Assembly (NCBI GenBank): GCA_958299035.1
Contig: CATQJL010000305.1
Location: 76,724,792-76,788,791 of the forward strand
Origin: Cylicocyclus nassatus
Lineage: Eukaryota; Nematoda; Chromadorea; Rhabditida; Strongylidae
Length of the DNA: 64,000 nt
Direction of reading: 5' to 3'
Shown: positions 11,480 to 23,105 of the stretch, piece after piece
How positions within the stretch are numbered: position 1 is the stretch's first letter
How the letters are laid out: every line of letters starts with the position of its first letter
Made by a program: the position numbers and the translations under genes
Notes under the pieces: model-generated
Told to the model about the DNA's origin: nothing
The model's input: only the letters and a program-made list of their open reading frames with translations
The model's database searches: none

Positions 11480-12510
11480 GGAACTCCGAGATCACCAAAT
11501 ATCACCAAAATGCATGACAAAACTTTTTTGCAAGTTGATAGGAATGCCAAGCCGCCCAGCGCATCATTTTCTCAAAAGAATCTTTCATTGCGCATCTGAC
11601 CTCGACTTTATTATCAGGCTTATAGAATCCATAAATTTTTATGTTATCTGCATACATCTGAACTGTTATATTTGCTGATGTTTTCAAAATGCTAGGAAGC
11701 TCGGCAGTGTACACCAGAAAAAGCAAGGGAGAAAACACTGCCCCTTGTGTAATACCGCTTGTGCAGTCAAATCACTCCAAAAATGGTTCCAAAAAATGGT
11801 TCCCTACTCGAACCGTCATTCCTCTGTTGTTCAAATAAGATTTCAGCCATTTCAAAAAATTTCCGCTCAAACCAAGACTCTCTTATTTTGACAAAAGTAC
11901 CATATAATTCACTTTATCGAATGCCTTAGACAAATCATATAAATTATGTCATATATATGATTCACTTTATCGAATGCTTAGACAAATCATATAAATGACA
12001 TCAAGCGAGTTGCCTCTGTTAAGTGCCAAATTCCAATCAAAAACAGAGTCGGCGAGATTCGTCATTGTAGAGGATCCCGCCATAAAACCGTGCTGATTAG
12101 CGAAAACTACATTGAATTTAGCAAATCAGTCGAAAGTTCATCACGCACTACTTTCTCCATCACTTTCGCTGCAGTAGGTACCAAACTAATAGGCCGAAAG
12201 TTCGAAAGGAGTTTAGCGTTAGAAACTTCAAAAATCGCGATTACCAACGCCTTCTTCCAGACCTGCGGTACTTCTCCAAGCATCATTGATATATTAAAAA
12301 TATGAGCAAGAGGAGTACAACGGGATGATGCGCATATTTGAAAACAATTTGTGGAATACCATCGGACGTTTCAGTAGAAGAGGCTCTCAATCTGATTAAA
12401 ATCCTCCGAATTTCGGAGGGAGTGAAGAAAACGGTAGAAAGGCAGTGATGACAAGTGCGGGTAACCGTGGAGAATTCCGAAGTCAAAGTTGGATCGTCAT
12501 GAGAGAACAC
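11480..12510 (-). pseudogene. Decayed non-LTR retrotransposon reverse transcriptase
   Basis: Minus-strand pieces in shifting frames match reverse-transcriptase landmarks in order. At 12283-12510 a block near the domain start reads SEIRRILIRLRASS then SDGIPQIVFK. At 11502-11738 are SPLLFLVYTAELPSIL and the catalytic-site region MYADNIKIYG, where the second aspartate of the usual YADD has become N. Stops and frameshifts separate the blocks, so this is a dead fragment. The SPLLF...YADD order indicates a LINE-type (Jockey/RTE-like) enzyme rather than an LTR element. Confidence 0.8.
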
Positions 12511-13345
12511 AACAGCGAAATAGCGAGCTAAGGCTTGCGATTTATCTATGTCTGTAATATACGTATTCCCATTGGTTGGAAATAGCAGACAGATGGCGAT
12601 TTGATATCAATTTTCGATTTATATACTGAAAGAAAAATTTCAACGAACTAAGTTGAACTTCGAAGGCATCCAAGGGCAGCATGATTCACGTTAGGTATCC
12701 ACCAACCTAACAGACCCGTCTTAGATATACCTGTAATTGGATCAAGAAAAAGCCGAATGTCAAAAGTGACTAAGTTCTCGTCCAAAAGCGAACCAAAAGA
12801 AGAAGGGGTGGAAGTTTGGCAGGTCAGTCAGAAAGGATCAAAAGGTTAGTAACGAACATAAATATTGAACAACATGTTAGATATTCTGCTCTGCCGCCCA
12901 TGAGGCGAGTCGAAGAGTTATTAAGAGGATAGGCCATAATTACGAACGAGCCAACATTGATGCGATAAACATTGACCTGAAAACAAAAACCTGATTACAG
13001 AAATAAACAAATAAGAAGAAAATGACAAGATGAATGAAAAACCATTTGAGCCGCAATTCCATAAAAATCTGAGAGCTGAAATCCTGAAAATAAACTAGCG
13101 ACAGAAAAAAAAACACAGCAAGAAATGTAAATACAATCAAAAAGTTAAATCAAATTCTAGCAACCCCTTTTCGAAAGTTCTGCTGTTATTAGCCGATAAC
13201 AATTCCGGTGACATACGTCCAAACCATCCAGCACAGCGATACAATGAACAGTTAAAGAGACCAGCATAACTAATTTTCCCCAGTCTAGGGTAGCGTAGGT
13301 TAAATCCTCCTTGTCTGCAACTAATTGGTCTGAAGACCCAAAAGG
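12511..13345. other. No supported gene
   Basis: Probably includes further degraded retrotransposon sequence at its left side. No frame with domain or splice support. Confidence 0.45.
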
Positions 13346-13822
13346 CTCTTGAAGGCAGTGTCCGGGCAGAAACTCGATTTCTAGAAAATCCACTTATCGG
13401 GGGTTATCCGCAACGCTGAACCCGAAAATCCACACTAGAAGGTGCGAAAACGGCGAGAACATACGTTTTCCAAAGTCGCACAATTTTTTCGACGGTTCCC
13501 ATCAAGGCAGACGCAGAGTCGCTGCGGGACCCACACTTCACTTTTGCCCGCCCCAATATGACTGCAACTGATGCACCGACTGCAGTATGAAACAACTCTA
13601 TGCGGCAGAGTACGCATGCCGCCACAATTGAAGTGTGGGTCCCGCAGCGACTCTGCGTCTGCCTTGGTGGGAACCATCGAAAAAATTGTGCGACTTTGGA
13701 AAACGTATGTTCTCGCCGTTTTCGCACCTTCTAGTGTGGGTTTTCGGGTTCAGCGTTGCGGATAACCCCAAAAAGTGGATTTCCTAGAAATCGAGTTTCT
13801 GCCCGGACACTGCCTTCAAGAG
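13346..13822. repeat. 477-bp near-perfect palindrome
   Basis: The left end CTCTTGAAGGCAGTGTCCGG pairs with the right end. The arms remain highly complementary for more than 200 bp, through the segments around 13500-13540 and 13630-13670. All frames inside are mirror copies of each other. A partial third copy of the arm end (CCTGGACACTGCCTTGAAAT) lies near 13981. No target duplication is evident, so superfamily is unassigned. Confidence 0.85.
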
Positions 13823-14199
13823 GAGGAATTCGGACAGCTCGGAGGACCCCGCCCCCCAAGCGTAAGTTTCACACTTTCCGGTCGCTTTTCTTGCCTTAGG
13901 TCGAGCGTTATGACTTGCGCGATGTTGTGTTTGAGGGGGGCTACTCTCCTATGTCACTGGAATCCCAAAACTCCCATCTTGCCTGGACACTGCCTTGAAA
14001 TCAATTTCTCCGCGGAGTGTCCGAAAACAGAACAGAAGATCAGCCTTGGTCCTCCTCTTACTCAAAGTCATTAAACGTTAGTCTGAGTCATTCTTCATAA
14101 TTTGGAAAAGGTCTGCCACATGAGTTCCGGGTTACTCGAAAGATGATCATTCTTGTGAAAACACGTTGAAGTTTTTTCACCTTCGAAATCAACTTTTTT

Positions 14200-14740
14200 A
14201 GATGTCGGACTCCAAGCTTGAGAACAGATGAGGGAGGATATATATATAGGATTTATTACTCAAGATGAGGGAGCATGTATGCTTTGTACAGTCTTATCAA
14301 CACTGCTTGGTGCAGGAATGGATATTCCGAAAGGCTGCGAAAAGATTCTTTACAATATGGTCAATATGTTCATTGAAAGTTAGACGAGAATCAATATCTC
14401 TGACCATCAAAATCATTACTAATTCTAATATGGTTCCATTAACTAAATAATTACTTGGGTCGTGCTTTCCTAAGTGCAAAAAGTAGCACTTGTTGGCGTT
14501 CAATGAAAGACCATTATTGATAGCCCAAGTATTCAAGTATTTTGTCAATTGACAGTTGCAGTGAAGTGTGCACTTCAGGGTAAACTCATCATACGAAGCA
14601 TAGACTTTGATACCGTCAGCATGAATTTGCAGCTTGACCTCCAACGAGTTTAGAATGGCGGGGAGTTCGATGGTAACAATCAGAAATTTTAAGGGGGACA
14701 GAACTCACCCTGAGGCGCGCAAGAGCGGTGTTCTTTCCTT
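14200..14740 (-). pseudogene. Second LINE-type reverse transcriptase fragment
   Basis: The frame at 14297-14644 carries HADGIKVYAS (the YADD region, altered), then NGLSLNANKCYFLHLG and LTFNEHIDHIVK, the standard continuation of LINE reverse transcriptases. Just upstream on the minus strand are degraded QG..LSPL and ELPAILN-like residues. It represents a different region or copy from the fragment at 11.5-12.5 kb and is truncated at both ends. Confidence 0.78.
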
Positions 14741-14887
14741 TTTATTATTTCGCCTAATATCCGCTTTTCTACGCCTGTTTTTCAAACAACTTTTCCCATT
14801 ATTTTTCCCGATATAGATTCTTCATATCATTGGAAAGCTCTCTTCATGTACTTTCTAACAATTGTAGAATTACGTTTTTATCCCATC

Positions 14888-15072
14888 CAGGGCCCAAGAC
14901 CAGCTGGCACGGGGCAAGCTGGATATCTTCTTGGGGCAAAAAGCAAAGGGGATATCGTTTTTGTCGACAAATCGCGTTTTTTTTAGTCGACGTTTTGCTT
15001 TTTGGATTTATTTACGTTTAAGGTTTAGGGTCAAGCGGTACTTCGTAAAACTTAGCGTCGTGCCGAGCCCTG
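14888..15072. mobile_element. hAT-type mini-element (family member 1), 8-bp target site
   Basis: Ends begin CAGGGCCC (left) and, read on the other strand, CAGGGCTCGGCACGA (right). It is flanked by a perfect 8-bp duplication ATCCCATC at 14880-14887 and 15073-15080. Eight-base duplications and CAGGG-type ends mark hAT elements. Subterminal AGCTGGCAC, GCAAGCTGGATATC and AAGCAAAGGGGATATCG are shared with the element at 16507-17231. It is 185 bp, an internally deleted form. Confidence 0.88.
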
Positions 15073-15251
15073 ATCCCATCTGTGAGAATTCTACAACATT
15101 TTGCATATCCGCACTCAGGATCGAAATTTCGATGCTTTAGCTTTCCTGGCCACGATTCAGGCGCAAATGAATAAATTCTTATGAAAACATAGCTACTGTA
15201 TGGAATGAATATTGTTTATATATTGCTTGTTTAATAAATTTTTCAAATATA

Positions 15252-16448
15252 CAGGGTGTCCTAAAAGTATGTATACACTGTTTGATCGTTCATATTTTTC
15301 TTCCCAAGGAGTCTACCTACCTTCCCATTTTGTAGAGTTAGCTTCAACTTAGATTCACAGTACGCAGCGAATCAGCGATCGCTCTTCGATACCGTAGGAT
15401 TATGGTAAGAACTTTTGGCTTACAGCGTCACCGTGGTTTCAAAAAAAGCTTCCAAAAATTCTGAAAAGTGGTGCACCAGGGTTTTTAACACGTTTCGGAC
15501 CGCGAAATCGCGCGCGGCAAAAAAGAGGGTAGTTTCAGGCCCTAGCCAACAAAGGAACCTTAATTCGTAGACTGTATGCTACATTTGTAATCAGCATGTC
15601 AGATAAGATCCATACCCAGAGTTCTGGATGAATTCGAAGTGTTTGAATTTTGTCGTCTGAGAAGGACTTCTGTGCTTTCTTGAAGGATAAGAACAAGAAC
15701 TCAGTTTCTAATTGTATCCAAAAGTATCTATGTTGTACAGGATACACATCATTATTGGAACTACGGTTTTTCTCTTTGTATTCAAAGCTAAGAAAAGTTG
15801 CGACGTCGCACCCGTCGTTCGCGTTGCCGCACTTCGATGCAACTGATGTTCGATTTGTCCTCATATCTCCTGAACAAATACAGATGGCACAGCTCTACAG
15901 ACCCTTTCGAAAAGGAGGAGCTTAGGCCTTTGACTTGATAACCTTGGACAAAAAGAAAAGCTCCTGTAAACGTTGGAAAGATCCTTCAAAGGCGCGCGCT
16001 GCACCATGTGCAGCACCGGTCCGAAACAGTTAAGTATGTTGATATCAATCTAGGAGTTTGTAAACCTTTCCAACGGGTGTGATTGCAATTTTAGGGAGCA
16101 TCGTAAAAAGAGCTGTTACGGTTTACCGGGCATAAGTCATGAAGGAAGCATCGCGGTCAAGTGCAAAGTTCATATTTGGTTTTAGCGACTTTAACTAGTT
16201 TAACGTAAGAGTTTACAGAATGTATGGTCTGCTTTCTAAGGCAGAATAGAACCCTAATGGCTCAAAATCCTCCTTGAAGTTCCTACCGTAATCCTACAGT
16301 AGTGAACGAAAACAGTTGATTCTCTCCATACTGTGAATCTAAGTTGAAGCCTGCTTTACAGTAACGGTATTTGAAGGCCGGCAAAAGACTTCCAGGGAAA
16401 AGAGATGTTGATGAATATACAGTGTATACATACTTTTGGGACACCCCG
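15252..16448. mobile_element. Mariner-type non-autonomous element, TA target site
   Basis: Terminal inverted repeats CAGGGTGTCCTAAAAGTATG and CGGGGTGTCCCAAAAGTATG, flanked by TA (15250-15251, 16449-16450). Complementarity continues inward (CTTCAACTTAGATTCACAGT near 15340 with its partner near 16330). It is 1197 bp, but no frame carries mariner transposase motifs. The two open frames at 15535-15925 overlap on opposite strands and match nothing I know. Confidence 0.85.
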
Positions 16449-16506
16449 TATACAGGCTGAGATATCGATGTCCCAAAATAGGTGCTCGCTACCTAGTATT
16501 CTATGG

Positions 16507-17231
16507 CAAGGCTCGTTACGAGCTGGCACCAGGGAAAATTCAAAAAGAAGTCCCGTTTGATATTGGGAATTTCGTGCGAAATCCCTTTTGACCTGTTTTG
16601 AAAACCCGTCTCATTTTTATATTATGTAAAAGTATGTAGTAGTGTTTTCATGCATTTCTGATTTCATGGAACAACTTTTCACAGCCTTCTGAGTTTTTTA
16701 AGTGGTCGAATCACATCTTGAGAAGCAGAAAAGGCCGATTTTTTGACTGCGGAGCAGACCGAGTGGTTTTCAAATTGCCATAAAACGTGAAAAGAGGACA
16801 TTATGAAACTGTTTCTTCTCCGTATGTAATCTTTCACAGTGTAGATACATTTTATGTAAAAAAGTATGAAAACTTATGTGAGCAAAATGTCGGTGCCAGT
16901 TTAGCTGGCACCTAGCTGGCACGGTGCCAGCTAATTCAGAAAAAAGTTCGGCACAGCTTTCATTCACATAAGGTTTCATAAATTTTTGGCCCGTAGTTCC
17001 GGTCCACCAACGCGCATGCACACACCAAATTTGGTGTCATACAATTGCGTTTTGGCTGAAAACAACGCCTTTGTTTGTTGATGGACAGCTTGCCAATGGC
17101 ATGCCGGTGGCATGCCGGCGGCATTTTTGCGGCAGTTCTCCGCCTCGGCCCCTGTAGAAACGATATCCCCTTTACTTTCCGCCCTTAAAACGATATCCAG
17201 CTTGACCCTGTGCCAGCTGTGCTGAGTCCTG
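16507..17231. mobile_element. hAT-type non-autonomous element (family member 2)
   Basis: Ends CAAGGCTCGTTACGAGCTGG and, on the opposite strand, CAGGACTCAGCACAGCTGGC. Flanks TTCTATGG (16499-16506) and TTTCATGG (17232-17239) agree at 6 of 8 bases, an ageing 8-bp duplication. AGCTGGCAC lies just inside both ends, and the same word is repeated in both orientations in the core (16889-16935). The core is bracketed by TTATGTGA and TCACATAA. No transposase frame. Confidence 0.78.
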
Positions 17232-17299
17232 TTTCATGGGTTAAGCAGGTTTTCTGATAGGAAGTTGCCGAAGCTCCGCTCATTTCTGTATGCCTGAGA

Positions 17300-17354
17300 T
17301 CAGGAAAGCTTAGCATTGCATGAATCCAAATTTTCATAGTTGGGAACTTTTGAC
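17300..17354 (-). CDS. Possible terminal exon, unknown
   Basis: After CCTGGTAG the frame reads SKVPNYENLDSCNAKLS and stops. Native-looking composition, but short, and no joined upstream exon was found. Confidence 0.22.
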
Positions 17355-17814
17355 CTACCAGGCTCAAAAAAGTGAACAATCATGGATTTTTTTTCCTTTC
17401 GCAGAACTCCATCGCTGAAGTTCTTTCTACATAAAGACATACTACTGGGTTGCGTCTACAAAATAAGCTGATTAGCAGGAATAAGATCAAAACTTGAAGG
17501 AAGTTGTAATGCTTGAAAGACAAGGTTTTCGAAAGAAAAAGTTTTGTTTTTCACGCATAGTTCTCTTCCCGTTTGCGATACAATAGAAGCGGGTACACGC
17601 TAGGTAACGGAAGGTTTACTGCTTTTTAGGAACTTGATTGTATTCAAAATGAAGACTGGACAAAATTATAGCTTTTCAAAGTAGAACTTTGCAAAACGGA
17701 CATTGTTTTTGCAACAAAATACAAAGTTCCAACTATCAAAACAGTCTTACTTTTACATGCAAAGTATGAAATTTTTTGTTTGCAAACTGATATTTATTGT
17801 GCAGATAACATGCG

Positions 17815-18040
17815 CATGACGAAGTTACCTATTCTTCATTAACATTTTTCCAGCCGTTGTTTTAGCTTGCCAAATCCCCTGATGTAGACGGCCAATGTGT
17901 TTATTTTACTCGGTATTTTTTCATTTTTCCGTCATAATCTTTAACTTCAATGTAACGAAAAGCTTCCGAACTACATAACTCGGCGACTTAGCATTCATCA
18001 GTGATTTAGTGATTTCTACTCTCATGTTCCGATGCAGGCC
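17815..18040 (-). pseudogene. Decayed duplicate of the cysteine-rich exon next door
   Basis: Aligns with the last exon of the 18.1-19.45 kb gene at a spacing of about 300 bp: VAELCSSEAFRYIEVKD here against VAELRCPESFRSVEIID there, and both carry the GGGATTTGGCAAGCT segment. This copy has in-frame stops (between DEC and VAEL, and after KKYRVK) and a frame change, so it cannot encode the domain. A local tandem duplication followed by decay is the simplest explanation. Confidence 0.7.
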
Positions 18041-18112
18041 TGCGTTAGTGTGGCACTTTAAATTCATTATATACCATGTACGATGCCAATCCAGTATGCT
18101 AGATGTAAATCT

Positions 18113-19450
18113 TTATGATGTGCAGACAATATTTTCCATTGGAATCTTTCCACCTGGTGTTTCAGCTTGCCAAATCCCCTTGATGCAGTAAGCTAGAGCA
18201 AGTTCTTCCACTTCGTATCTCTTCGATTTAGCAGCAGAATCTATGATTTCTACAGAGCGAAAACTTTCCGGACATCTTAACTCGGCAACAGAGCAATCAT
18301 CGATGATTCTCAGTGTGATTCCTACAGCATCACACTTTTCGGGCTTGCAGTGGTCCGGGTCTGATTCAGGTCTACGACAGTGCTGGCACTCTAAATTGCT
18401 TCTTTCATAACAGTGGAGGAGTCAACATTGATTAGATTTAGATTTAGCTACCAGGCAATCCCTCATACTCATCATCCGGTGTTGTTGTAGGTGCCTTTGT
18501 AGTAGAATTTTGCACTTGTATCGTTGTAGCTTTACTAGACGACGTTTTGTGATGTTTAGTTCTATCTGTAGTGAATTAAGATAGAGCTCATAAAGAATAT
18601 TAGGTCAAGCCGAATGCTCGCTTGCAACAATGAAAAATTATATTTTCTTCGCATCTTGATGGATTTCTCCAATAGACTTTATATTTGTATTTAAACAGAA
18701 GTCATGCACGAGAGCTACAAACAAAGGAAGAAGATTACTCAAGATTGACATTTTAGAGCAAGGTAAAAAAAAATTACTAGAAGCTATTTTGCTTGAAAAC
18801 GAAAAATATATGCACTACATTTATACCTTGGCCGTTATTAGTATGAGATGCGAAAGATAGAAGCAGATAAAGAAAATTACTCAAAAACGCATTTTTCAAG
18901 CAAAGACCAAAATACTAAATGGCCGCAGTGGAAAAAGTAGGAGTGAATCCACGAGTTTGTTCTTTGTGTAAAGCTCATGATTTCTGTTTCCAAGCAGATA
19001 GTACTTGTGGAAAAATGCATCTAGATTCAGAAGGTTTGAATTTTTGAAAATGTTGCTAACAACGTTTTGGACCAACCGAAAATTTTGAAGCAGTGTCCAT
19101 AATTGGACCCGTAAATGGCGATCAAAATGAGCTGTTTTGCGCAAAATCTGATAGCATACCTTTCGCAGCTTGCAAGTCACGTTTTGTCCAATCCTCTACA
19201 ATTTTGTTTGTCTCTAAACTCAAACTTGAATCTGCTGGGAAAGTCCGACCTAGAAAGTAAAAATATGTTCTTTTGATTCGTGCGATTTCTGGCATCTGAT
19301 CGTACCTCTAACTCCTTGCAAAGTGGTCCCTGATTTGTGCAGTATCTGATTACCAGAATTTTGACTTGAACCACGCTGAGCAGGCTTACCAGGATGACAA
19401 GTAAAAGATAGCTGAGGTATGGCTAGAAGGTAGAGAATGAGCAGATGCAT
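18113..19450 (-). CDS. Secreted cysteine-rich protein, 272 aa, C6-like C-terminal domain
   Basis: Five phase-consistent exons: 19306-19450, 19200-19249, 18916-19147, 18452-18565 and 18113-18390. The N-terminus is a signal peptide (MHLLILYLLAIPQLSFTC). Residues ~66-142 form a predicted helical, leucine-rich region (VQLWTLLQNFRLVQNV). A threonine/serine-rich linker follows (TTKAPTTTPDDEYEG), resembling a glycosylated stalk. The C-terminal ~95 residues contain spaced cysteines (ECQHCRRPESDPDHC, CSVAELRCPESF, AYCIKGIW, NIVC). The spacing recalls the nematode-expanded C6 domain, but that assignment is tentative. Introns are 50-61 nt except one of 350 nt. A decayed copy of the last exon lies downstream at 17.8-18.0 kb. 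Confidence 0.68.
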
Positions 19451-19668
19451 AGCCGAGGCGATTACGTTATGGTCATCAGTCTTTTATTGCGCTATGCATC
19501 AACTCGATTTGATGCTAATCGTACCAGCCGGATTTTGACGTAAATTATCAGAAGCACTTTAGCCGCAGTCGCGTTGATATTCCATCAAAAACTTGATTTG
19601 TAAGTCGCCAAGCTTATACGCTGACTTCAGTATTTCAGATGATTGGGATTATAGAATTATGAGGTATA

Positions 19669-20407
19669 TTAGGTTGTCCAGAAGTATACTCCTTTTTCAA
19701 ATATTTCAAGCCGTTTTTGTTTTCGCTGTAGATTTAGCGTATCACTCGAAAGAGCACATCAAGCTCTACGAAACGACCACCAAGAATTTGCCTAACTCGC
19801 ATTCTATGGAAAGTATGAAACCAAAATCGAAAAAAAAGCTCTCACATTGTCAGATGGAAATCAGATTTGTGCGAGGAAGAATCCTACGGACCTCTTATTT
19901 GGTCATTATACAGTAGGCACGTAATAGTACTCAAATATGCCTTTAGCAGGTTTAGTCCGAAAGTGTCAAAGTCCGCTTCAGCCCCTCACATATGTCATTA
20001 TATACTACAAACCTTAACTAATGGTAAATATAACCTTAAAACATTACCCCCTGTATGTGCTCTGATAATCGAGAACTACCAGTTTAATGGAAAACCCAAT
20101 AACTGGCATTTTGGCATACACGGACCATTTTTGTTTCTCAGTTTTGAGTGCCGAAAATCCAACAAACACATTTTTGGGTACTGCTTTGTGGCTACTATAA
20201 AAAGACCTAGTTGGAAGTCCGTAGGAGTTTGCTGGAAGAATCCGATTTCAAGTAGTTGAAAAATTTCAATTTTTGGCCTTAAGCTTTACCTAGCCTGTAG
20301 AGCTTGCTGTCCGCTTTATCGAATGGTACCCTACACCCTAAGTCCTTTAGGAAACCAAAAACAGCTCGATTGATTAAAAAATGGAGTTTACTTTTGGGAC
20401 AACCTAA
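19669..20407. mobile_element. Mariner-type element with TTAGGTTGTCC ends
   Basis: Ends TTAGGTTGTCCAGAAGTATA and, on the other strand, TTAGGTTGTCCCAAAAGTAA, flanked by TA (19667-19668, 20408-20409). It is 739 bp. An internal segment GTAGAGCTTGCT...GGTACCCT (20297-20332) is shared with the elements at 31085 and 55678. The plus frames inside (19593-20259) have no transposase motif. Confidence 0.85.
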
Positions 20408-20439
20408 TATTTATGAGAGTTCAATACTTGGAAGATCAG

Positions 20440-20726
20440 ACGGGATATTGACTTTTATGCATCAACCGCTTCCAACATTTTCACTGAAGTTTACCAAGCC
20501 ATGTTTTCACGCATTTTGGCAGTAAATTATAGACTATCCGAGATGATAGCATTGCCTCTGGGCGTGTGCATCCTAATACCTCAAAATCACAAAATCAAGA
20601 TGAAATTATCTTCTAGTGCCTGACGACCGCTTCTTCTTTGCCAAGGCTCCGCTTAGGGTATTCGATCCTGACGACTCCACAGACTACTGCTCAAACTCTG
20701 CTTTTCCATTCTTTCTTAGACTGTAG
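20440..20726 (+). CDS. Two putative 3' exons of an unknown gene
   Basis: Exon 20440-20521 (after GGAAGATCAG, before GTAAAT) encodes RDIDFYASTASNIFTEVYQA then MFSRILA. Exon 20617-20726 (after TTATCTTCTAG) encodes PDDRFFFAKAPLRVFDPDDS, then TDYCSNSAFPFFLRL and a stop. Both look strongly coding, but my boundaries leave phase 0 meeting phase 1, so one site is misplaced or an exon is missing. The left exon begins 33 bases after a mariner-type element, which may sit in an intron or truncate the gene. Confidence 0.4.
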
Positions 20727-20931
20727 ATGAATGATCACATAATCTTGAGCGCAAAGCGAATAAGTGACTGTTGGCTACAAACTACTCAGATCTATGGTAC
20801 AATACATGTCAAAACAAATTTTTAACAATCTTCGGGCTAAGAGATTTTTCCAGATAATGTTAGATTTCAAGGGCTTCCCAAGCGCTTTGACCCCATAGAC
20901 TGGCGACGTAATTAAGTGTCAAATACCTTTT

Positions 20932-21114
20932 TCATTCTCTGTTTTCCAGACTCAGTTCACATTTTTTCAGTTGATTTAGAACATTTACGAGGAGTTTGAT
21001 GGAGCAGGGTAAGATCTTTCGGAAGCACATGCTCATTTTAATTAAATTACCAAGAAATATTTGATTGAGGAATGCATACGAGACTTCTTGGTTGTTACGG
21101 AAGAAACTGAGCAA
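20932..21114 (-). CDS. Possible exon(s), unknown
   Basis: An open frame with plausible composition (FFRNNQEVSYAFLNQIFL, KLLVNVLNQLKKCELSLENR) ending in a stop. A GTAATTTA donor could split it. No homology recognised. Confidence 0.3.
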   Translation of the reverse strand: MLSFFRNNQEVSYAFLNQIFLGNLIKMSMCFRKILPCSIKLLVNVLNQLKKCELSLENRE

Positions 21115-21245
21115 TTTACTCCACTCTCCCTCTCTCAGAAATCTATCCTTTTGCAGAAGTCCAAGAGTGAGGGGAAAACAGAGTCTTTACGCAATTCGTC
21201 TCAAACGTTAAACCGGCGACGCATTGTAAAAGAAGGGCTCTTATA

Positions 21246-23105
21246 TTGGGTCGTTCCGAAAGTGATGTCGTTTTTTTCAAGTGAACGCTATATTTCGTGG
21301 AAGCAAGGTTTCTAGGAGATCTTGGTAGCATTCGATGCATCATTCTATCCTCTTTCTAAAGACTATAACATCACTGCAGAATACTCAATGAGCTTTTACA
21401 AAATTACTAAAATCTCCAACCCATCCTTTTTGGGAAGGTCAATTTTCACAGTTCTTCTAATCTATTGTAATAACTCCCGGAAGGAGTCCAAGTAATGGAT
21501 GGATAGAGCAAACCCTATAGGAAACGGTACCGCCCTCTTCTGCTTTCCGTATCTCGTCATAATTTTTGTAGAGATTTTTCAAAGAAGTCACCGAATTTTT
21601 GCAGGCTTGTCTCAAACACATATGCATCAAACACCAATAAACTTTCGGATTTTGAAACTTACAAAGGTGGATTATGGTTTAACACTAACTTTGTAATGCA
21701 AATGAGCGCTTACCGCTTTAGATTAGCAACTTTAGAACATTTCGGGTACAGCCTGGGGCGCCCTGGAAAAGCTGAATTATGATGATTTTTTCCCGGCACA
21801 CTTTATGAATCGGAAACCAAAAACAACTGGTAAGAAGAGGAGAAAAAGCTGCGTCGAGTGACACCCGAGTTGCTTGCCGGTTGTTGTTCTGTGAGGTTTG
21901 AGCTGACCAAATATGGAATTTGATAGCACTCAAAAACAGGGCACGGCACAAGTGGCTTAGCAAGCAAGCTGGATATCGTTTTTGGGGAAAAAGCAAAGGG
22001 GATAATATCGTTATTGCGGAAGAGCATAACGTTGTCTTTCGATCTGCGGCCGGCACGCTGCCGGCATGCCGCCAGCAAATAAACAAAGGGTTTGTTTACA
22101 GCGAAGTGAAGATGAAATGACACCAAAATAAGTGTGTAGATGGGCAATGGGGAGTTAGGACTAAGTATGAAAAATTATGAAAAAATTATGTGAACTAAAG
22201 GCGTGCTCGACTTTTTTCGGAGTTAGGTGGCTTTCAAGCCACCTGGATAGCCACCTGAGGTGGCTTAGGAAAGAAAAAGTCATAAATTTTTCCTCCCTCA
22301 CATAATTTTTCTACTTTCTTTACATACTTTTCATCTACATCCCAAACCCTACAAACTGGTTCCTAAACCGCCTCAAACCCCCTTCTCCCCGCTTAGTTAT
22401 AGCCCCTCGAAAATTTTGAATGGCGGCGGAAAGGCTGCTCTAGGCGCGTATTGCTGCACGATGGATACATCATGCCGCCAATCCGGAGAATATGAATATC
22501 ATCGCGTGTGTTCGATGATTCTTTTTCGTTTTTTTTCCTACTGTTGCTTTGTTCCGTTCCATTTCATGTATTTTCTCTTCGAATATCTCGTGGCGGATGT
22601 CGTAATTTCATTGAAGTCAAAGGGGACATCATTTTTTGCAATTTCGGGACGCCACCTCGTGCCGAGCCCTGGTCTAGGGTCAAAGGGGACTTCGTAAAAA
22701 ATCGCAAAAGTCAAGGGGGAGTTCGTTTTTTGCATTTTCAGCTAGCCACCTCGTGCCGAGCCCTGCTCAAAAATTGATTCTACAAACTCTAAGAAGCAAA
22801 TTAAGGAAAAGAAAAAAATTGTTTTGTGGCCTATAGGATTTGCCCTATTTATCTGTTACTTGTACATCTTCGGGGAATCAGTACGAAAATATAGAAAAAT
22901 AGCCGAATTTGAGTATGACAAAAAGCATGAGTCGCAGCTTTTGGTAATTTTTTAAGAGCTCATTGAATATAATGCAATGAAGTTACAACCATTAGAAAGA
23001 GGACGAAAAGCTGCATCGAATGATCCTAAAAGCTTTTGAAAATCTTGGTTCCGCGAAATGTGGCGTTCATTTGAAAAATGCGACATTACTTTCGGAATGA
23101 CCTAA
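21246..23105. mobile_element. Mariner-type element interrupted by a hAT element
   Basis: Ends TTGGGTCGTTCCGAAAGTGA and, on the other strand, TTAGGTCATTCCGAAAGTAA, flanked by TA (21244-21245, 23106-23107). The arms pair for about 160 bp (ATTCGATGCATC/GATGCAGCT-type segments, CAATGAGCTTTTA/TAAGAGCTCATTG). The hAT element at 21937-22765 lies inside, so this element was present first. Confidence 0.82.
21937..22765. mobile_element. hAT-type non-autonomous element (family member 3), 8-bp target site
   Basis: Ends CAGGGCACGGCACAAGTGGC and, on the other strand, CAGGGCTCGGCACGAGGTGG. It has a perfect 8-bp duplication CTCAAAAA (21929-21936, 22766-22773). The subterminal word AGGTGGCT recurs several times in both orientations in the core (22223-22250), which is bracketed by TTATGTGA (22184) and TCACATAA (22296). 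A second, internal copy of the right end lies at 22650-22674. 829 bp, no transposase. Confidence 0.9.

Noticed and set aside
13157..14074. Frames sharing the same N-terminal sequence on both strands
   Set aside because: They lie in the arms of the 477-bp palindrome and have no splice or domain support.
15535..15925. Transposase inside the mariner-type element
   Set aside because: The open frames on both strands lack the catalytic acidic residues and DNA-binding motifs expected of mariner transposases.
18896..19180. Independent 94-aa gene
   Set aside because: This frame is explained as exon 3 of the secreted cysteine-rich gene with in-phase splicing on both sides.
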